A stretch of DNA of 64,000 nucleotides. Source: Patagioenas fasciata. Lineage: Eukaryota; Chordata; Aves; Columbiformes; Columbidae. The DNA is taken from the NCBI RefSeq assembly GCF_037038585.1, contig NC_092525.1, positions 24,386,867 to 24,450,866 on the forward strand, in the 5' to 3' direction. Under the pieces are notes generated by a model. The model was given only the letters and a program-made list of their open reading frames with translations. It made no database searches and was not told the origin of the DNA. The position numbers and the translations under genes are program-made. Numbering within the stretch: the stretch's first letter is position 1; the number at the start of each line of letters is the position of its first letter. Shown here in pieces: positions 14,548 through 27,275 of the stretch.

Positions 14548-17500
14548 CAGCGCTGCCCCACACTTGTCTGGAGAGGTGAGAGCGGGCAGCCTGTGCGGGG
14601 ATGTGGGGACAGGGGGGCTCTTCCCCTGGCACAGCCCTGCCATGGACAGCTCTTATGGGGACTGGGGTCACCCAGCTTCGAACTGGGAGGACGGGAGGGT
14701 TGCTGGCAGGGGCTCAGTGGGATGCTGCGAGTGGCTGGGACCCTCAGGCAGGTGAGCGCTGGTCCAGTCCCAAACTGTCCCCTCTGGTTTGGGAACCTCT
14801 CTGCTGGGGAAGTCCTGGCTGCCCCAGGTTCCACCCTTCCCCCCCAACCTCAGCTGCTCCCCTGAGCAGGACCACATTGTCTGCAGACCTTAATGTTTGC
14901 AAAAGATGAAAGGGAGGAAAATAGCAGGAAAGCGGTTGCCTTTCTGAGGCAAAACCAGCCCTGGCTCCAAAGTGCCTTAAAATCCTCTTTAACTGCCTGT
15001 GTCTCCCTTGCACACAGATTAACCAGTCCTGGCTCAGCTCACAAGACTTGGCGCTATGCAAAGCGCCTGCTCTGCCCTGCTTGTGGCATCCATTCTCACC
15101 CCCCTCCACCTTGGCACTTGCCTCAAAACCTGTCCAGGGCGACAGTGGTATTTCCTGAGCTGCTTTCACCCCTGGAGCAGACTCCAGCCATTTCCACCCC
15201 CAATGAAATCTGCCCTCTTGTGTGGAGGAGCTTTGAAAGGGGGTCGTGGAGAAGCAGAGGCATGGGGTTGGGGCTCCCTGTGGCAGTGGGGTGCTCCAAC
15301 TCTTGCTTAAGAAGGATATTTGTTAAAAGACTTAACATGTGAACTACCCAGTGAGGATTTCCTTGCAGCTGTGAATGCCTTAGTACAGGTTTTTTGATGA
15401 GAACAAGGGTGTTCACTGCCTGGGGAGAGCTTGGGAGAAGTCACCCTTCATCAGCTCAAGCTGTGCTACTGCAGGCTGATGCCACTTGCCCAAAAGTAAG
15501 GCAAATTCCCACCACAGGCATGAACAGGACAGTGGGCCTGTGACAATTTCTTTATTTGAAGAGCGTCCTTTGACCACCCTTGTTCACTTTTTGTCTGGCC
15601 TCTTGCTGCCTGTTGCGCCAAGAGCAGCTGAGCAGCACCCTTCCAGGTGTGGGTGAGCAACACATTTCTTCTCTGCTCTCATCTTTGCTGTCACTCTTCT
15701 GATACTTTCTAAAACTAATTTTTTTTTTTTTTAATTGCTCTATGAGGAATTTCAACAGCCACTTCATTGCCAGTCTCATGAGAGCCTCCTGCTGTTCCTC
15801 AGCACATCTCCCCAACCACCAACCCCTTCTCTCTGTACATGTGACTTGTCTAACAATATGGTTGCAGCCTGGGTTCCCCTAGGACCATCCCCACTGAGGG
15901 AAACACACCATGTCCCCTGTGCGTTGTTTCCTACCTTTCCCACGCTGTCATCCACAGGATCATCTTCGCCCCTGCAGCTGCCTGGGGTCTGGAGAGCCTA
16001 TCCAAGGTCCCCTGCAGACCCAAGGGGCTGGTGGTCCCTGGCTCTCCCCAAGGCACACGTTCTCTGGCCTCTTCAGAGAGAGACGGTAGCTTTGTAGGAA
16101 TCTTTTCCTATTGCCAGAGCCGTGTTGACTCCTCTCCAATAGACCATATTTGTCCATGCATCCACCACAGCTGTCTGATACAGCTGCTGCTGACATGCCC
16201 ATACAGCCTCACACTTGCAGCTCTATGGCTCCTTTAATCCCCCCGGAGCCTTTTTTCCCCCCAGGAGGCATTTCCTCTGGCATCTCCCTGCCCTCAGGCA
16301 CAGAAGCAGCTTTAGCTTTCAGCTATAGTTTTAACTTATTCAAGCTTCTCTTTTTTTGCTTTGTTTTGTTTTGTTTTTAAAGCTGGAGTCTCTCCTGGCC
16401 CTCCCCAGCAGCCTTGATGCTCTTGATGTGTTTGACAGAGCCCATATTTTCTTTTAATGCTTCTTGGAAGCTGTTTCTCAGACTTCTTCTTGGCTTGCTC
16501 CTGTATGTTCTCACACTTAACCTTCCACAGTTTATGGTCCTCTTGCTTTTTCTCACTCAGGCATAGCTGGGGGGGTTTCTGAAAGATGTCTTTTTGTTTA
16601 TAACTGCCATTTTTATCCTGCTATTTAGCTGTTGCTGAAGTCTTTAAATAGTCCTTCTCTCACACCAGCCTGCAAGCATTCAGCCTTTTTGGCTGTCCTT
16701 TCGCAAACTTCCTCATCTCTACAGTCTCCACATGTTTCACTAAGGCTCCACAGCCAAGAACTTGCTCAGGGTGGGGAGGTTCTTGCTGCTGTCCCTACAA
16801 AGGGACCTGCAGGGGCTTCAGCGGGGTGGGTGGCCTCTGGTGGTCCATCAACAGCCATGTGGGATGGAGCCATCTAGGGAAGCAGCAGGCAGTGGGACTG
16901 CAATATAGGTCCAACATTTATCCAGGAGACCAGGCTAGGGAAGGTAGCCCCAGGGCTGCGCTTAAATGGAATCCCAGTGCAGGGTGTGGGGCTCAGCTGG
17001 GGCTGCTCAGGGCCATTCAGGTCCATTAGTGACCTTTGAGCCTGACAGATGTTGGCTGTAAGTCACTGTCAGAGGGTGGGAATTGAAGAGCAAGATTTTG
17101 AATCAGGTGTTATCCAGGAGAGCACTTGCAGCTCCATAAAGCTGCTGTCAATTGCATCCAAATCTTGTGTATGCATTGATCTCATTGGCATCAGGGTAGG
17201 GGGGTTCCCAGGTCCTGCTCCCAGTCTGGTCTTTCCACCTCATTAGGCCACTGTGTGTTAGATTTATTGGAGGGAGCAGGACAAACAGTGCACAGCAGCA
17301 TCCCTGTCCCAGAGACTCCTCAGTGTGGGGACCTCATCACCCTTTGCATGAGGTCCTGGTCTCTCCAGGTAAGATTCAAGTTTTCTTAGAAGCAAGAACA
17401 ACAGAAGCTGTCCCTGTAGCAGCTGACATTTTCCATGAAAACAGTTGGGTTTCTGGGTCTGTGCTGTCCCGTGCTGTACACCCACTGCAGGTGGTCCATG

Positions 17501-20500
17501 CAGACCCAGGCTGGGCTGCTCATTCCTGTGCAAGGCAGCTGTTGGAGGCAGGTTTCTGCAGCAAAAAGGGGAAGCAGTGGGCAGGGGAGCAGACCCTGCA
17601 CCGGGTCTCAAAAAGTCACCCCTGGGGGGCTGGCAGGTGGAAAAACAAAACACAGGGAGAGTTTTACAGGGAGGAGAAAAAAAATGAAGGAATGGAAATG
17701 AAATAGCAGACATAGCAATGGAGTGATTGTCCAAGGAAGGGCTTGTGAAAATAAACAGCAGAGAGGAGGAGCACAATGAGCCCTGAAGCTGGGAAACTGC
17801 AGCCTGGCTGTGACAGCTGTGTCATGGTGAAGGCACGGAGCGCAGCCAGCCCGCAGGGAAGTCGTGTGTCCCCTTGCTTTCATCCACACCCTGTGCCAGT
17901 GAGCCTGGAAGTCACCAAACATTGCTGTGCCAGGGAAGAGTCTTGCCCTGAAAAGATGGGGCAATGGAGGGTGTCTATTTTCAGCCTTTTATTTGTTCAG
18001 TCTGATGCAGCACACCTGAATTTTCTTTGCAAATCTCAGCTTGCTCTTGCTACTAACACTGAGCTACAGCAGAGGCGATCCTCCTCTGTGGCTTTGGATG
18101 CTCAGGACCACATTACAAGTCATATTGCACAAAAGGGCACATTTTGGGGGACAGCTGGACCTGCTGCCAACCCCTCTTTTCTGTGTATCCTCCAATGGAT
18201 GAAGGATGGAAGATGGAGGATGAAATTCGTTTGCCAGTCAGGTGTCTTCACCTCCTGAAACGCTTCTTCCCCCCTGCCCAGGAAAAGCAGTACCTAGGAG
18301 TTAACTGTTTGCAGGACCTTCCCATTGCAGACATAAGCTTTTCATATTACTTAAGAGTGAGAAGAGAAACTGCGAGCACTAGCAGGAAGTGTTGAGGGTT
18401 GCTGGTTGTATACATTGCTGGTGGTCCTTGAGAGCAATAGAAAAATAAGATAATCCCAATGAAAATGCCTACAGAGTAGAAAGCTCCCAGTTTTGAGTCC
18501 TTGGGAGGGCCAGGGATAGGCACAAAGCACACCAAGGAGCATTTCACCCTGACTTCAGCAAGTATAGAAGTGTGTTCTAACCTATGTATTAGCAATAGCA
18601 TCCCCTGGGACAGGGAGGATTTTGGCTGCATTGTGTGAGGGTGCTTGGTAGCAGAACACTGGGCTCAGGAGCTGTACCATGCATCGCTGCAGGCAGCAAC
18701 CTCAAAAAGCTCAGGGAACATGATAAGGACAGTTTCTTGGTCCCTCTGGCCGCAGGCCAGGACCTGGGGAGGGAGGGCACCCTACTCCGGCAGCCATTGG
18801 TGTTGTGGGACTGGTGGATGCACCATCGGATGGGGCTCAGCGTGGGGCAGGCACCGCCGTGCAGCCCAGCATGGCACCCTGCACAGGCTCCTCTATAAAG
18901 GGAGCTCTTCATTTCCTCAGGATGTGTCACTATAGAAACTGAGTGCTGCACACACGTCCCCTAATTTGTCCTCAGAGCAGCCTGCCAGCTCCACTGATAC
19001 AATTATCCCGGCCACAGATGGGGACAAAGCGAAGAGATCAAGATCAAGAGCTGCTGCTAATTCTGAGTGCCTGGCTTGAAATACCTCAGCCAGGCATCTT
19101 TACAGCATTAGAGTCCATTTGTCCATGTGTGATTAATTACACAGCTTCATACCTCACCAGCAGCTGTGCTGGGGTCTGTCTGGGGTCCATGTGGGTGCAG
19201 GGCAGGGACCATCCTCACTGCCTCATCCTTCTGCTGAGCTGCTTTGGCTTGTCCCCTCCTGCAGGGCCAAGGAGATCAAGACCAAGCTGGGCACACTGCT
19301 CCAGAAGCCTGACTCAGCCATTGATTTCATCATCCCCTACCCAGAGAAGCCAGAGAAGCCACCCAAGGTCCAGAAGTGAGTACCACACCAAGGGTAGGCT
19401 GCACTGGCCCCCATGCCTGACTGCAAGGGTGGGTGTGAGCCCCTTTTGGGATGCAGAGGAGCTGAAGCCCCTGCTGCGGGGTCTGAGCTGGGCACAGAGG
19501 GTTTTACAAGGCAGAGAACTCGTGGCACACTCCTTGTGACCCGCCAGCTAGGCGCAGGCTCTGAGTTACATCAGGGCAGCGTAAGATGTGTCAGGGAATA
19601 CAGCTTTATGGAAACCAGATTTCTCACAGAAACTCAATTTACATTTGATGAGATTTCATGTTATTTGATAAAGGTTTTGCCAGAGGCATACAGCACTTGG
19701 ACTTCTCTGAGTCACCCACCTCAGCCCAGAGGTGCCAGCCTTGCCCAGCCTGGTGGCTTCAGCACGGTATCATGTCCCTGAGCTGAGTGCACGGCCTCAC
19801 AGCACGATGCCAGGCTTTGGGCAGCTCTGCAGTGATGACATTGTCTCACCTTATTGCCTTTGCCCTGAGCCTCTGCTCTCCGGCACCAAGCTGGTTTAAT
19901 GATAAAGCAAAGCAGAGGAGAAGCTAGAGAGGCTGATGTACTGTGCTGCAGGATTAACACAATTTCCATTTCCGCTTTAAAATAACGAATTTTTTATTTA
20001 CACCAGTCCCTCTCCCCACACTCCTCTCCAGCCCAGGCAACATTAAATGGGTAACGCTCCACCAAGGGATTGCTAAAACAACCCCAACATGCAGATGAAC
20101 GCCCCACTCACCCTGACACGAGCCCACAGATAGCTGTAGTCACTTTGATGGCTGTAGCACATGGGGACACTTGCCAGCATGGTGCCAGCTGCAGCGCTGC
20201 CCTGTGAGAGCGTCACAGGACAGACAGAACCCCAGATAGGCAGCATGTTTCATACACAGTCACTGTCATGCCCCAGATGCCCTTGAGAAGGAGACACATT
20301 TGTCCCCATTAGCTGTCCCTGCTGAAAGCTGGTGAACATCTTCGCTGGCTGGAGGAGTTGTTTTCTCCTGCACTGCATTGTTGTGCAGCCCTGGTATCAT
20401 TCACCTGCCAGCATCTTGCTCGCAGTTAATATCATCCCTGGAACAGTCAGGTAATGGAAAAGTGAATTTGGTAGTTTAGAGGAAATCTGGATTATGTTGA

Positions 20501-22676
20501 GTTGCTGCAGAGATTCTCCCCCTCACCGGGGTGGGGAGATGCCTGGGAGGAATGGGGAGCAGGGAGAGCTTTTGATCCTTGACAGCAAGTGCAAATGCAA
20601 TTCAGGGTTCAGAAAGTGAATGATCATAGACCGCATCATGGTCATTACTGCTGGATACTGACAATTTGATGACAAGTGAGGGCTGGATACCTACGCTGAG
20701 CAAACCTTGCATTTCTGCCATTCTCCTCTCCCCCCTGGGGCCACCTGGGGAGGGTGGGAGCACCTGCACTTTCCCCAGCCCCACTGCTGAAGTACTAAGG
20801 CCCCCAGGACCAACAGGTTGTCCTTCCCAGTGCTCCCTCCCTGGCACCAGCCCAGGGGATGCTTTGCTCAGCCAGAGGAGCCATGTGTCCCTGCAGCAGC
20901 AAAACAGGCTTGAGCTGCAGCCTTGCCTGTGGGGAGCAGGGATGGTCTGCAGTGGGTCCGGTGCACAGCGGCGTGGGGGCTTCCATTCCCCTCCAGCACT
21001 GGGCATCACCCACACCGGGCAGCAAGGCAGAAGCCCTGTGCCCCAGGGCAGCTCGGTAGAACTCCTCCAGGCTAAAAAAAAACAAAGCCAGAAAATAAAC
21101 AAACCCCAGCCAAACCAAAACAAACAAAACCGCAGCCCTCTTTAGTCACATTGGAATAATTGTGTTTTGTTTTGTTTTGTTTTTTTCTAAAAAAAAGGAA
21201 GAACTATGCACATGAAAAACACGGGAGGTTTTCACTGGGGACAGCTAGAACTGAAGTCGGCGTCCTGCCCCGCCATGGGGTGTGCTGTGGGGGTGGAGGA
21301 GCACTGACTCCAGCCCAGTGGGAAAACACAGGGATGCTTCTCAGCTGGCTGCAGAGCCCACTCTGCTCTCCCGTGCACAGATTCTGGGGCAAGAAGGGGA
21401 CCTGTGGCTGCAGAGGGAACCCACTTTGCAGTTCAGCCATGTCTCCACTCAAAACACCGGGGAATTTGCCACCCAGCCCTGTCCTCACCTCCCCTGGCAC
21501 TCAGCTATCCCAGGATGATGGCACTTGCACTGTGATGCAGCAGCATCTCCACTGCTCAGCCATCGCCCCCTGCTCTGCAACAGTCTCCACAGCTTGTTAC
21601 TCCATTCCTCCATGTTTTTAAAGGAATTATTTAAAAACCTGCAGGCCAGACTGGGGCTGTGGGATGAGCATGGACTACCTGGGCTTTCTTTACTCCCTTC
21701 AGGCCGTCACCGGAAGAGGCTCTGCAGTGGCGTGATTCCCTGGAGAAGCTCCTGCAAAACCCCTGTAAGTTTGCATCCCCCAGTCCCACGTCCCCCCATC
21801 CCTCATCCCTCCAGGAGTTCAGCAAGGGCTCAGCACTCCTGATGCTGAGTGAGGGACTGTCCCCCCCACAGATGGGCTCACCAGCTTCCGCAGCTTCCTG
21901 TGCTCTGAGTTCAGTGAGGAGAACATTGAGTTTTGGGTGGCCTGTGAGGACTACAAGAAAAGCAAGTCCCCTGTGAAGATGGCAGAGAAGGCCAAGAGGA
22001 TCTATGAGGAGTTCATCCAGACTGAGGCACCCAAAGAGGTCAGTGGCTGCAAGGCAGGAGATGGTACCAGGAGAGATGAGGCCGTTGCCCTGGTGGCCTC
22101 CATCCCAAAGGAGAGCAATGACTGAGGGATTTGGAGGGCTGGTCCCTTGATGAAGGGCAGCCCCATCCCCATAGGCTGCATTCCCACCCTTGGCAGCCCC
22201 AGTTTGGATGCTCAGCCTCTGCTGGGCTGTCTCCTGCCACAGGCACTTCCAACTCATGCCTGTCGCCACAGAGGGCTTACATTGTTCATAAGGGATGACA
22301 ATTTACAGTAATACTCTCCCCAGAGTTAGATTTGCTGCAGAATAGAGCTCATCCTTAGTGATCTGCCACCAATAATTCCCCAGGTAAGTGAGAGTGCTTC
22401 AGTCCACACCCATAACATCTGTGTTATTGGTGGGACAGAGCAGGTGAAGGGAGCTGCCATCCCCCACCCCTAACAGAGGCAGGGTCCCCATCCTTCTTAC
22501 CCTCTCCATCACAGGTGAACATTGACCACTTCACCAAGGCTGTGACCATGAAGAACCTGGTGGACCCATCACCAAGCAGCTTTGACATGGCCCAGAAGAG
22601 GATCTTTGCCCTGATGGAGAAAGACTCCCTGCCCAGATTTGTGCGGTCAGAGTTTTATCAGGAGTTAATCAAGTAG
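14532..22676 (+). CDS. RGS5: Regulator of G-protein signaling 5 (5 coding exons)
   Basis: Coding exons 14532-14575, 19265-19375, 21703-21764, 21872-22038 and 22515-22676 join with matching phases and GT..AG introns to give 181 residues, the length of human RGS5. RGS5 is a GTPase-activating protein for Gi/Gq alpha subunits, known from pericytes and arterial smooth muscle. The N-terminus ([14 protein letters not shown]) carries Cys2 and Cys12, typical of R4 RGS proteins. In RGS4, RGS5 and RGS16, Cys2 is an oxygen- and nitric-oxide-sensitive N-degron. An amphipathic helix ([14 protein letters not shown]) follows. The RGS box starts near residue 54. Its G-alpha contacts include Glu89 and Asn90 in FSEENIEFW and Asn130 in VNIDHF. 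The ending [12 protein letters not shown] is the RGS5 signature, with no tail after the box. A TATA promoter lies just upstream. RGS4 is convergent downstream. Confidence 0.97.
16908..17055. repeat. Dispersed repeat, copy B
   Basis: In RGS5 intron 1. It aligns with copy A over about 150 bases, including the GGTCCAA..ATCCAGGAG lead, the GCTTAAATGGA core and the CATTAGTG end. Divergence is high (I estimate roughly 65-70% identity by eye), so it is old. Confidence 0.5.
18894..18900 (+). promoter_or_regulatory. Possible alternative RGS5 promoter (TATAAAG)
   Basis: A consensus TATAAAG stands 365 bases before RGS5 exon 2, after a locally GC- and CpG-containing stretch. A start near 18925 could give a transcript that skips exon 1 and so lacks the Cys2 degron. 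Shorter RGS5 isoforms are known in mammals. Position and motif are the only evidence. Confidence 0.25.
21073..21190. repeat. AAAC-rich and TTTTG-rich low-complexity pair
   Basis: An AAAC/AAACC-rich run (about 21073-21130) is followed after some 30 bases by a GTTTT-rich run (about 21161-21187). The two are near-complementary, so a transcript could fold into an imperfect hairpin. It lies in RGS5 intron 2. Confidence 0.6.
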
Positions 22677-23272
22677 CAATGCAGCAGGGCTGTGCGAGGC
22701 GTTCCCCACGGGCGGTCCCACTGCTTCTATCTCAACACCTGCCCCTTCTTCTACAGCTGCTTTGCTTTCTTGATACCACCCTAAAAGAGCACCCGGGGCT
22801 GTTGCTAAACATCTCCCCATGTGTGTTGGACTGTCAGATGTCCTCATGTCTCCTCTTTTACAGTCTCCTTCCTCTCCTACAAAAGACCAACTAGCAGAAA
22901 TCCCTGGTGATCCTCCCTGGGTTTGGGAACCTGAAGCGCAGTGGAGCAGCCCCAGCCTCGCAGCAACTGGGAGCCACTCGGGCAGCCAGCACATCCCTGG
23001 CACTGTGGGGCTCAGCTTTAGTCAGAAGTGCCAGCTCTGCCTTGTTAGGACTCATTAGGACATGACAATTTTTCTCCCACTTTTGCCTGTATCACTTATT
23101 TGTCTGAGGCTCTCTCCCTTCTCCCAGCTTCCCAGGGCATTGCTGAGGCTGCTCAGGGTACCCAGCATGTGCTCCCGTCCCCAACAAGCCCAGCGTGCCT
23201 GCAGCCCTGGGGTGCAGGGGGGATTTGTCCACCACGGTTGGCATCACCTTGTTTTCAGAAAGCAGCGGTTCA

Positions 23273-23402
23273 GCAGGTACAGTGATGGCTGTACAGCAGT
23301 GATGGCTGCATGGTAGTGATGGATGTACAGCAGTGATGGCTGTATGGCAGGGACAGGAGTTTTGGCAGGGACAAGGGTACAGCAGGGATGGTGGTACAGC
23401 AG
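23273..23402. repeat. Diverged minisatellite, ~16-bp unit
   Basis: Imperfect repeats of a GTACAGCAGTGATGGCT-like unit run through this stretch, with some units changed to ..GCAGGGA... and variable unit length (about 13-18 bases). Confidence 0.7.
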
Positions 23403-23877
23403 ATCCAGGAATGGCACTGCAGGGTGCACCTGGCTGGCAGGAGGGGTGGGAAGACTGAGCCTGTGGCATCGCTTCCCCTGTGACTCACCTGGAGTCAGCT
23501 GTCAGCCTGTTCGCTTCACACTAAAAACTATAAAGAGGATAAAACAGGATCTGTTTGTTCAAAACACCAGGACTGTTTAGCAACCCAGACATCCTGCTTG
23601 CTCCAACACTTCCATGACGTACTGAGCTCACAGTCTGTGCCCGCGTCCCCAGTGCCTACGCGCAGCCCTAAGCAGTGCCGGTGGCTGGTGGTGTGCTCGG
23701 ATTGCAGCTTCAGGGATGTCGCTGCAGCCATTTCTTACTCTAGCTGCTTCTCTCTGCAATAGGCATGCCAAAGCGATACTTCTGCACAAACCCAGTCGAG
23801 GGCATTGATTAGAGGAGGAAGGAAAATCACAATGGGGGAAAAAAAGCTGCAATTGCAACTGTTCAGATCCAATTAAA

Positions 23878-23987
23878 GAAACAAAACAAAAAACCACGCA
23901 CACACACATAACCTCAAAACAAACAAACAAAAAACCACCAAACAAACAAAAAAAGCCCCAAACCAACCAAACAACAGCAACAAAAAT
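23878..23987. repeat. AAAC-rich low-complexity run with short CA repeat
   Basis: A run of (AAAC)n-like units interrupted by CACACACACA near 23899. It lies about 1.2 kb after the RGS5 stop codon. Confidence 0.8.
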
Positions 23988-26762
23988 TTCAAACTAATTG
24001 AAAATATGAAAAATAACCCCCCGGGCTTCTTGAACAGATAGCAAACTCTGCTGAGTTTGTGTACCCTGCATCTCTCTCTCCTGTCTCCTCCCCTCTGCCC
24101 AGGACATGTGTTTCCATAAGGCTGTCTCTTAAAATCATCAGCTTTTTTCGAATGATTCAAAGCCAGCTCACTGCTACCAGAAGAAATAACATCTAAGGTT
24201 GGGGCAAGGGCATACATGAAAGGCAGCTGGGGTCTCGTTTCAGCCTCGAGGCGAATGCAATGAAACCCTGCCCCACGGGTCCTGGACATTTCATCCCTGC
24301 AATGGATTGCTGCCACAGCATCCGCAGGGCCATGGCTTGCAATAAGCCACTTCAGCTGGCCACCTGACAGATGTGGGCAAAATAAGAAGCGACCATGCAC
24401 CCAGCAGGCATCCTGGACCAGTCACCCCCCCAGGCTGCTGAACCTCAACTGCGAGTCATGAGACTTCATGTGAAATGCAATAACATAAACAACGGGTTTG
24501 CCAGCCTCTTCAAGACTTTCAAAATCTGATCAAATCCCCACCAGCCCCAAATATTTATACATTGTCACTATGGCAATGAAGAAAAATACATCCCAAGCTG
24601 CAGGAAGTGGGCTGTGTTTTCTAGGCAGGGATGGGGACGCAGGGGAAGGATAGAGGCCACCACAAATGTGACATTTTTTCTAACTCTGGAGCAAGTGGCC
24701 TGGGAAAGTTGGTCCTGGAGCAGCATGGGGTGATGCTTGCAGGGCATTCCCCTGGGGCAAGCATGGGAAAGGGGGTGGCTTGGGCGGCCCCAAAGAGCCG
24801 CAAGGAAGCCCATGAGCAGCAGGACAGTCCTCTCAACAGGGTGCAGGATCCCCCAGCAGCACAAGGAGGGGCAGGAGCAGGGCTGGGCTGGAAAGGGTTG
24901 CTTGGCCAGCCCTTCTGCTGAGGATGCTCCCAGGACCTCTGCCCACGCACCCTCCCTGCACCCTCCTATCATCTCCATGAACTGGTGTCAACATGAGCAG
25001 GTTCAGCATGTTCAAGCTCCCTGTTTACAGTGTGACTCATAGAAATGCAAAACCAAACAGGCTTCCCTGCAGAAAGACCTAGATCTTTCATTTTTACTTA
25101 ATCCTTCGGCAGCTATTTCCAGATAGCCTCACATGTTTTGTAATTAAGTGCCAACACTGATGCCGTAGAGGTCGGGATGCTGCTGGAGGTGGGCTTGCTA
25201 CATGCCATGCAAACCTGAGATATCACTGGCTGCAACAGCAACTTGTGGGGCAGGGAGAAGGTGTCTACATATGTATGTGCTGAAAAGAAAGGTGGAGGCT
25301 GGATTCAGGAGAGGTGAAACAGCTCTATTGGAAATCCCTCCCCAGCTCAATTTTTACTAAAATCCTGGAAGCCTACTTAGGGGGCGATTGAACAGGTGCC
25401 AGTGAGCTACCAGGTGGCCATCAAATGTGGTCCCTGAAGTGTTTTTGAGTTGTGTTTGTGTAGAAGGGTCATTTGGCTAATTACTTGGGCAGGCTTGACC
25501 CAGAAAGGCAGCAATGCCTGTACCCACCCCATGGCTGAGCTTTCCACAAGCCCTGGGGTATTTACAGTCAGGCTGATAACCACCATCATATTTCTGGTGG
25601 GAAATACTTCATGTATTGTACCACTCTTGCTCTCATGAAATTTGGTGTATGTATGAGCACTATACACAGAACATAGTACATCTGTAACCCTATAGTCGTA
25701 TACAAGTATACACATGCCCATATATACATACTCCTAACGTGGGAATCTGGATCCTCAGTAAGAGTCAAAAAGCATGAGTTTCTGGATGTTATGCCTGGGG
25801 TCCATCACAGAGATGAGTGTGTGGGGGTTTTAGTGCAGTCCCAAATGCTGTTGAGGGAAACCTTGGCCATCCACCCGAGTGAAGGTGCATCTTCCCAAAC
25901 ACCCTCCAAAATCACCCTGTGCCCACAGTTGCTGGGCTCCCGCAGCCCCGGTGCAGGAGGCAGGTCTCATGCTCTTCAAGGGGCCCCAACCCCTGCCGTG
26001 GGGCAAGGCAACCCCACGCTGCAGTCTGGGGCACCAGACGCTGCCTCCGTGCCTCCCCGGTGCCCACTCCCCACCATGGGACATGCGGAGGAGGGCTCCC
26101 TGCATCTGCATCCCTCAGATTAACACCGGGGGATCATTTGCTGGGTGTTTTATGGTTACTCCAGTGACCCAGACCCTCACTGGCCATGGTGCGAATCACC
26201 CAGCTCTCCTCCTACATGCCCAAGTAGGGCTCTGTGGTGCTGCCCGGTCTCAGCTTTGGGGACTGCCAAAACCTGTGAGGCAGTGGCGGGGGCTACCCAC
26301 TGCCCACAGGTGCTGAGGGTGTCCCAGGGCTTGCCCAGGGTCCCTGCAGTCCTTGGTCATTACCTGGAGGGTGCTGAATGCTGTGGCCAAGAGCTGGAGC
26401 AGGTCAGGAGTAGGGATCGGCTTCTCCCACCTGCAAGAAACAGGTTTTCAGGCTGATGTTCCCTGTGTGATTTCCACAAGAGATCTTCATGCAGGGAAGA
26501 CACAGGGCACTGGTGTGCAACTGAGGAACTGGTTGTGTTAACTCATATTCTTGTACCACTCAATAATCCACACATAAACGTGTATTTCTGCTACTATCTT
26601 GATGGACTATTCATTTTGTCTCTTTGCACTGAAGGTGTAGCATTCCCTTAACCCTCTGCAGAGCACTCCTAAAACTTGTGCCCAAAAGCCCTGGCAAGAC
26701 CAAAGGCATCTGAGAGCTTCTGCTGCAAAAGATGTGGCAATTTCTCAGGAAACTGAAAAGAG

Positions 26763-26768
26763 AATAAA
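26763..26768 (+). terminator. Possible RGS5 polyadenylation signal
   Basis: Plus-strand AATAAA 4.1 kb after the RGS5 stop. RGS5 transcripts in mammals have long 3' UTRs, so the distance is acceptable. A nearer non-canonical site cannot be excluded. Confidence 0.3.
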
Positions 26769-26805
26769 AATATCCCCACAGGAGGCTGGTCTGGAGGAAA
26801 CGCAC

Positions 26806-26829
26806 CAGCACAGCACAGCACAGCACAGG
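26806..26829. repeat. (AGCAC)n microsatellite
   Basis: About four and a half perfect AGCAC units in a row. It is short and nothing else depends on it. Confidence 0.8.
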
Positions 26830-27269
26830 CACCCCCAGCCCCACTGCCTGGTGCCACCCCAGGGTTCAGGCCAGGGACAGGTTGAGCTTTGAGCTAAAAG
26901 TGTTCCCCTCTGGAGCTCTGGCTGGGAAGACATTTGCAGTGAAGAGGTGCTCCTTCATGTTCCCCCCTCTAAGGCTGTCAAGGGGGCTTTGTGCTCACTC
27001 CAGCCCCTTGGCAAGGACAGTGGTCCCTGTGCTGAGCTCACTGTCAGACACAGCATGGACCCCAAGAAGCCCTGCATCCCCCAGGCTCATAGTGCCAAGG
27101 GTATCTGAAGGATATAACAGCTGTTTCATCTTTACATAATTTGAAACAACCCCTGAGCTAAGCCATTTGTAAAATGACTTTTTAGAGTAACCTTGGCCAA
27201 TGAATTGCATCTCCATGCATTTTCTTTGGTTCACACAATTGTATTTTAGAAGGGACTAATGCAAACATT

Positions 27270-27275
27270 TTTATT
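27270..27275 (-). terminator. Possible RGS4 polyadenylation signal
   Basis: The minus strand reads AATAAA 1.58 kb after the RGS4 stop codon, the first canonical signal I found in that direction. The resulting 3' UTR length is close to what is usual for RGS4. Confidence 0.4.
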
